DNA of 64,000 nt from Paracoccus ravus (GTDB taxonomy: Bacteria > Pseudomonadota > Alphaproteobacteria > Rhodobacterales > Rhodobacteraceae). Shown in pieces: positions 61,977 to 64,000 of this stretch. The stretch is from assembly GCF_004522175.1 (NCBI RefSeq), contig NZ_SDEB01000003.1:167867-231866 (forward strand). The letters run 5' to 3'. The notes under the pieces are model-generated. The model ran no database searches and was not told where the DNA came from. It worked only from the letters and a program-made list of their open reading frames with translations. The position numbers and the translations under genes were made by a program. Position 1 is the stretch's first letter; every line of letters begins with the position of its first letter.

Positions 61977-63754
61977 CCTCGGACCAACCCAAACGCCGCC
62001 TGCGCTCGCAGGACTGGTTCGACAATCCCGATCATGCCGACATGACCGCGCTTTATCTTGAGCGCTTCATGAATTACGGCACCACGCCGGAGGAACTGCG
62101 CTCGGGCAAGCCGATCATCGGCATTGCGCAATCGGGCAGCGATCTGAACCCCTGCAACCGCCACCATCTGGATCTGGCCAAGCGCGTACGCGACGGCATC
62201 CGTGATGCGGGCGGGATTCCGATCGAGTTTCCCTCGCATCCGCTGTTTGAAAACTGCAAGCGCCCGACCGCCGCGCTGGATCGCAACCTGGCCTATATGG
62301 GTCTGGTCGAACTGCTCTACGGCTATCCGTTCGACGGCGTCGTGCTGACCACGGGCTGCGACAAGACCACGCCCTCGGCGCTGATGGCGGCGGCGACGGT
62401 CGATATTCCGGCGATCGTCCTGTCGGGCGGGCCGATGCTCGATGGCTGGCATGATGGCGAGTTGGTGGGTTCCGGCACGGTGATCTGGCGCTCGCGCCGG
62501 AAATATGCGGCTGGAGAGATCACCCGCGAGGAGTTCCTTGAGGCCGCGCTCGACAGCGCCCCCTCGGTCGGCCATTGCAACACGATGGGCACGGCCAGCA
62601 CGATGAACGCCATTGCCGAGGCGCTTGGCATGTCGCTGACCGGCTGTGCCGCGATCCCCGCCGCCTATCGTGCGCGCGGCCAGATGTCCTATCGCACCGG
62701 CCGCCGCGCGGTTGAGCTGGTGCTGGAAGACATCCGCCCCTCGGACATCCTGACGCGCGAGGCCTTCCTGAACGCGATCCGGGTGAACTCGGCGATTGGT
62801 GGCTCGACCAATGCGCAGCCCCATATCATGGCAATGGCAAAGCACGCGGGCGTCGATCTGCGCCCCGAGGATTGGCAGGCTTACGGCTATGACATCCCGC
62901 TTCTGGCCAATGTCCAGCCTGCGGGCGCTTACTTGGGCGAGCGTTTCCACCGTGCTGGCGGAGTTCCCGCGATCATGTGGGAATTGCTGCAAGCCGGGAA
63001 GCTGAATGGCGATTGCCCGACGGTCAGCGGCGCGACCATGGCCGAAAACCTTGAAGGCCGCGAAGCGACCGACCGCGAGGTGATCAAGCCCTATGCCGAG
63101 CCGATGATGGAGCGCGCGGGCTTCTTCGTGCTGAAAGGCAACCTCTTCGATTTCGCGATCATGAAGACCTCGGTGATTTCTGCCGATTTCCGCGCCCGCT
63201 ACCTGTCGGAGCCGGGCCGAGAGGGGATCTTCGAGGGCAAGGCTTTCGTCTTTGACGGCTCCGAGGATTACCACGCCCGGATCAACGATCCTGCGCTGGG
63301 GATCGACGAGCGCTCGATCCTTGTGATCCGTGGCGCGGGACCGCTGGGCTGGCCGGGCTCGGCCGAGGTGGTGAACATGCAGCCGCCGGATCACTTGATC
63401 AAGCGCGGCATCACCAGCCTGCCGACTTTGGGCGACGGGCGGCAATCGGGGACGGCGGATAGCCCCTCGATCCTGAACGCTTCGCCGGAAAGTGCGGCTG
63501 GCGGTGGTCTGGCATGGATCCGGACCGGGGATATCATCCGCCTCGACCTGAACGCGGGCACTTGCGACATGCTGGTCGACGAGGTCGAAATCACCCGCCG
63601 CAAGGCCGATGGCATCCCAGCCGTGCCGCCCTCGCGCACGCCGTGGCAGCGGATCTATCGCGAAACGGTGACGCAGCTTGAGGACGGCGCCACCATCCGC
63701 GGGGCCGAGGATTTCCAGCGCATCTCGACGACGCCGCCGCGCCACAACCACTGA
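61973..63754 (+). CDS. IlvD/Edd-family sugar-acid dehydratase
   Basis: A 593-residue dehydratase of the dihydroxyacid/phosphogluconate dehydratase family. Cysteines for the Fe-S cluster lie in LNPCNRHHLDL, TTGCDKTTPSALMA and GHCNTMGTASTMN. The length fits pentonate dehydratases such as XylD (about 590 residues) better than IlvD. It would dehydrate an aldonic acid to a 2-keto-3-deoxy acid, which the FAH-family enzyme at 56506-57672 can use. It overlaps the preceding gene by ATGA. An IlvD role in isoleucine/valine synthesis is unlikely here. Confidence 0.9.
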   Translation: MTSDQPKRRLRSQDWFDNPDHADMTALYLERFMNYGTTPEELRSGKPIIGIAQSGSDLNPCNRHHLDLAKRVRDGIRDAGGIPIEFPSHPLFENCKRPTAALDRNLAYMGLVELLYGYPFDGVVLTTGCDKTTPSALMAAATVDIPAIVLSGGPMLDGWHDGELVGSGTVIWRSRRKYAAGEITREEFLEAALDSAPSVGHCNTMGTASTMNAIAEALGMSLTGCAAIPAAYRARGQMSYRTGRRAVELVLEDIRPSDILTREAFLNAIRVNSAIGGSTNAQPHIMAMAKHAGVDLRPEDWQAYGYDIPLLANVQPAGAYLGERFHRAGGVPAIMWELLQAGKLNGDCPTVSGATMAENLEGREATDREVIKPYAEPMMERAGFFVLKGNLFDFAIMKTSVISADFRARYLSEPGREGIFEGKAFVFDGSEDYHARINDPALGIDERSILVIRGAGPLGWPGSAEVVNMQPPDHLIKRGITSLPTLGDGRQSGTADSPSILNASPESAAGGGLAWIRTGDIIRLDLNAGTCDMLVDEVEITRRKADGIPAVPPSRTPWQRIYRETVTQLEDGATIRGAEDFQRISTTPPRHNH

Positions 63755-63761
63755 CCAACGG

Positions 63762-63785
63762 TCGCGCCCCGATTGCGGGGCGCGA
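63762..63785 (+). terminator. Probable terminator after the dehydratase gene
   Basis: A perfect 9-bp stem (TCGCGCCCC / GGGGCGCGA) with a 6-base loop, 7 bases after the dehydratase stop. There is no U-run. The rest of the gap to 63923 holds one further dyad, AGGTCC-N3-GGACCT at 63865-63879. Confidence 0.6.
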
Positions 63786-63923
63786 TCGCTGCGCTTGTCG
63801 GCACTGTCTGCGCGTCGGGGCCGATTCATACGGCTGGCGTTGCCAAACTGTCTGGATCCGCATTAGGTCCCGTGGACCTGCTGCGGCTGATTTCTGATTC
63901 AAGCTTTCCAAAGGGAGGCCTGA

Positions 63924-64000
63924 ATGGACGAACAGCGGTTTGTGGTGTCGGATAGGGTTTGGCTGCGCCTTGAGCCGCACCTGCCCGGAAAGAAGAGCGA
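63924..64000 (+). mobile_element. IS5-family transposase, 5' end only (runs off the window)
   Basis: The frame begins MDEQRFVVSDRVWLRLEPHL and continues PGKKS to the window edge; this is the characteristic N-terminus of IS5-family (IS427-like) transposases. AAGGGAGG lies 5 bases before the ATG. The left end of the element is probably between 63865 and 63900; no inverted repeat can be confirmed without the right end. Confidence 0.8.

Noticed and set aside
61910..63829. A 639-residue open frame on the - strand.
   Set aside because: It is antisense to the IlvD/Edd dehydratase gene, which has its Fe-S cysteine motifs intact.
1..64000. CRISPR arrays, tRNA or rRNA genes and prophage modules.
   Set aside because: No regularly spaced repeats, no tRNA-like cloverleaf or TTCGA loop context and no phage structural genes were seen.

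Overview
The window is GC-rich and densely packed, with many 4-base ATGA start/stop overlaps. Its gene content (a paa cluster fused to LIV-type transport genes, TRAP transporters, minCDE, Hint-domain and RTX proteins) points to an alphaproteobacterium of the Rhodobacteraceae, most likely Paracoccus or a close relative. This is inferred from protein character only; there is no rRNA or other marker gene in the window.

Region 1 (1-19.8 kb) is aerobic phenylacetate catabolism. On the + strand are paaC (cut by the left edge), paaD, paaE, an extra ferritin-like PaaA/PaaC paralogue, paaZ and paaY. On the - strand are paaG-paaI-paaK and the TetR repressor gene paaR. The divergent paaG/paaN promoter carries a perfect 14-bp palindrome that is the likely PaaR operator. 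On the + strand follow paaN, a five-gene LIV-type ABC importer (probably aromatic-acid uptake), a fused enoyl-CoA hydratase/3-hydroxyacyl-CoA dehydrogenase that can stand in for PaaF and PaaH, an AraC regulator of the FeaR type and an aldehyde dehydrogenase that could feed phenylacetaldehyde into the route. paaA, paaB and a paaJ thiolase are not in the window.

Region 2 (19.8-30.5 kb) is mixed: a small RTX calcium-binding-repeat protein, a GntR regulator, a SsuA/TauA-type ABC importer (binding protein, two permeases, one ATPase) with a fumarylpyruvate-hydrolase-like enzyme, a membrane-anchored phospholipase D-like protein, a periplasmic glucan protein (OpgG family) and a Hint-domain protein.

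Region 3 (30.4-36.2 kb, - strand) is a three-gene signalling operon: a hybrid histidine kinase with three receiver domains, a CheR methyltransferase and a REC-PAS-HWE kinase-REC protein, all overlapping and without cheB.

Region 4 (36.3-50.8 kb) holds an RpiR regulator divergent from a TRAP transporter - glutamine-synthetase-like ligase - aldehyde dehydrogenase - iron alcohol dehydrogenase operon, whose logic suggests gamma-glutamylation of an amino alcohol or amine followed by oxidation. An IS5-type remnant and a four-helix membrane protein follow, then a polyamine-type ABC importer operon containing a metallo-beta-lactamase-fold hydrolase, divergent from a TetR gene.

Region 5 (50.9-53.6 kb) is minCDE followed by a decayed IS30-family transposase.

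Region 6 (53.6-63.8 kb) is a sugar-acid locus: on the - strand a FAH-family 2-keto-3-deoxy-acid dehydratase-like enzyme, a TRAP transporter, a GntR regulator and a FAD-linked 2-hydroxyacid dehydrogenase; on the + strand a D-erythronate-dehydrogenase-like protein, a 3-hydroxyisobutyrate-dehydrogenase-family enzyme and an IlvD/Edd dehydratase. Two matching 15-bp palindromes at the two promoters are probable operators of the local GntR protein. The window ends inside an IS5-family transposase gene. No tRNA, rRNA or CRISPR array was seen.
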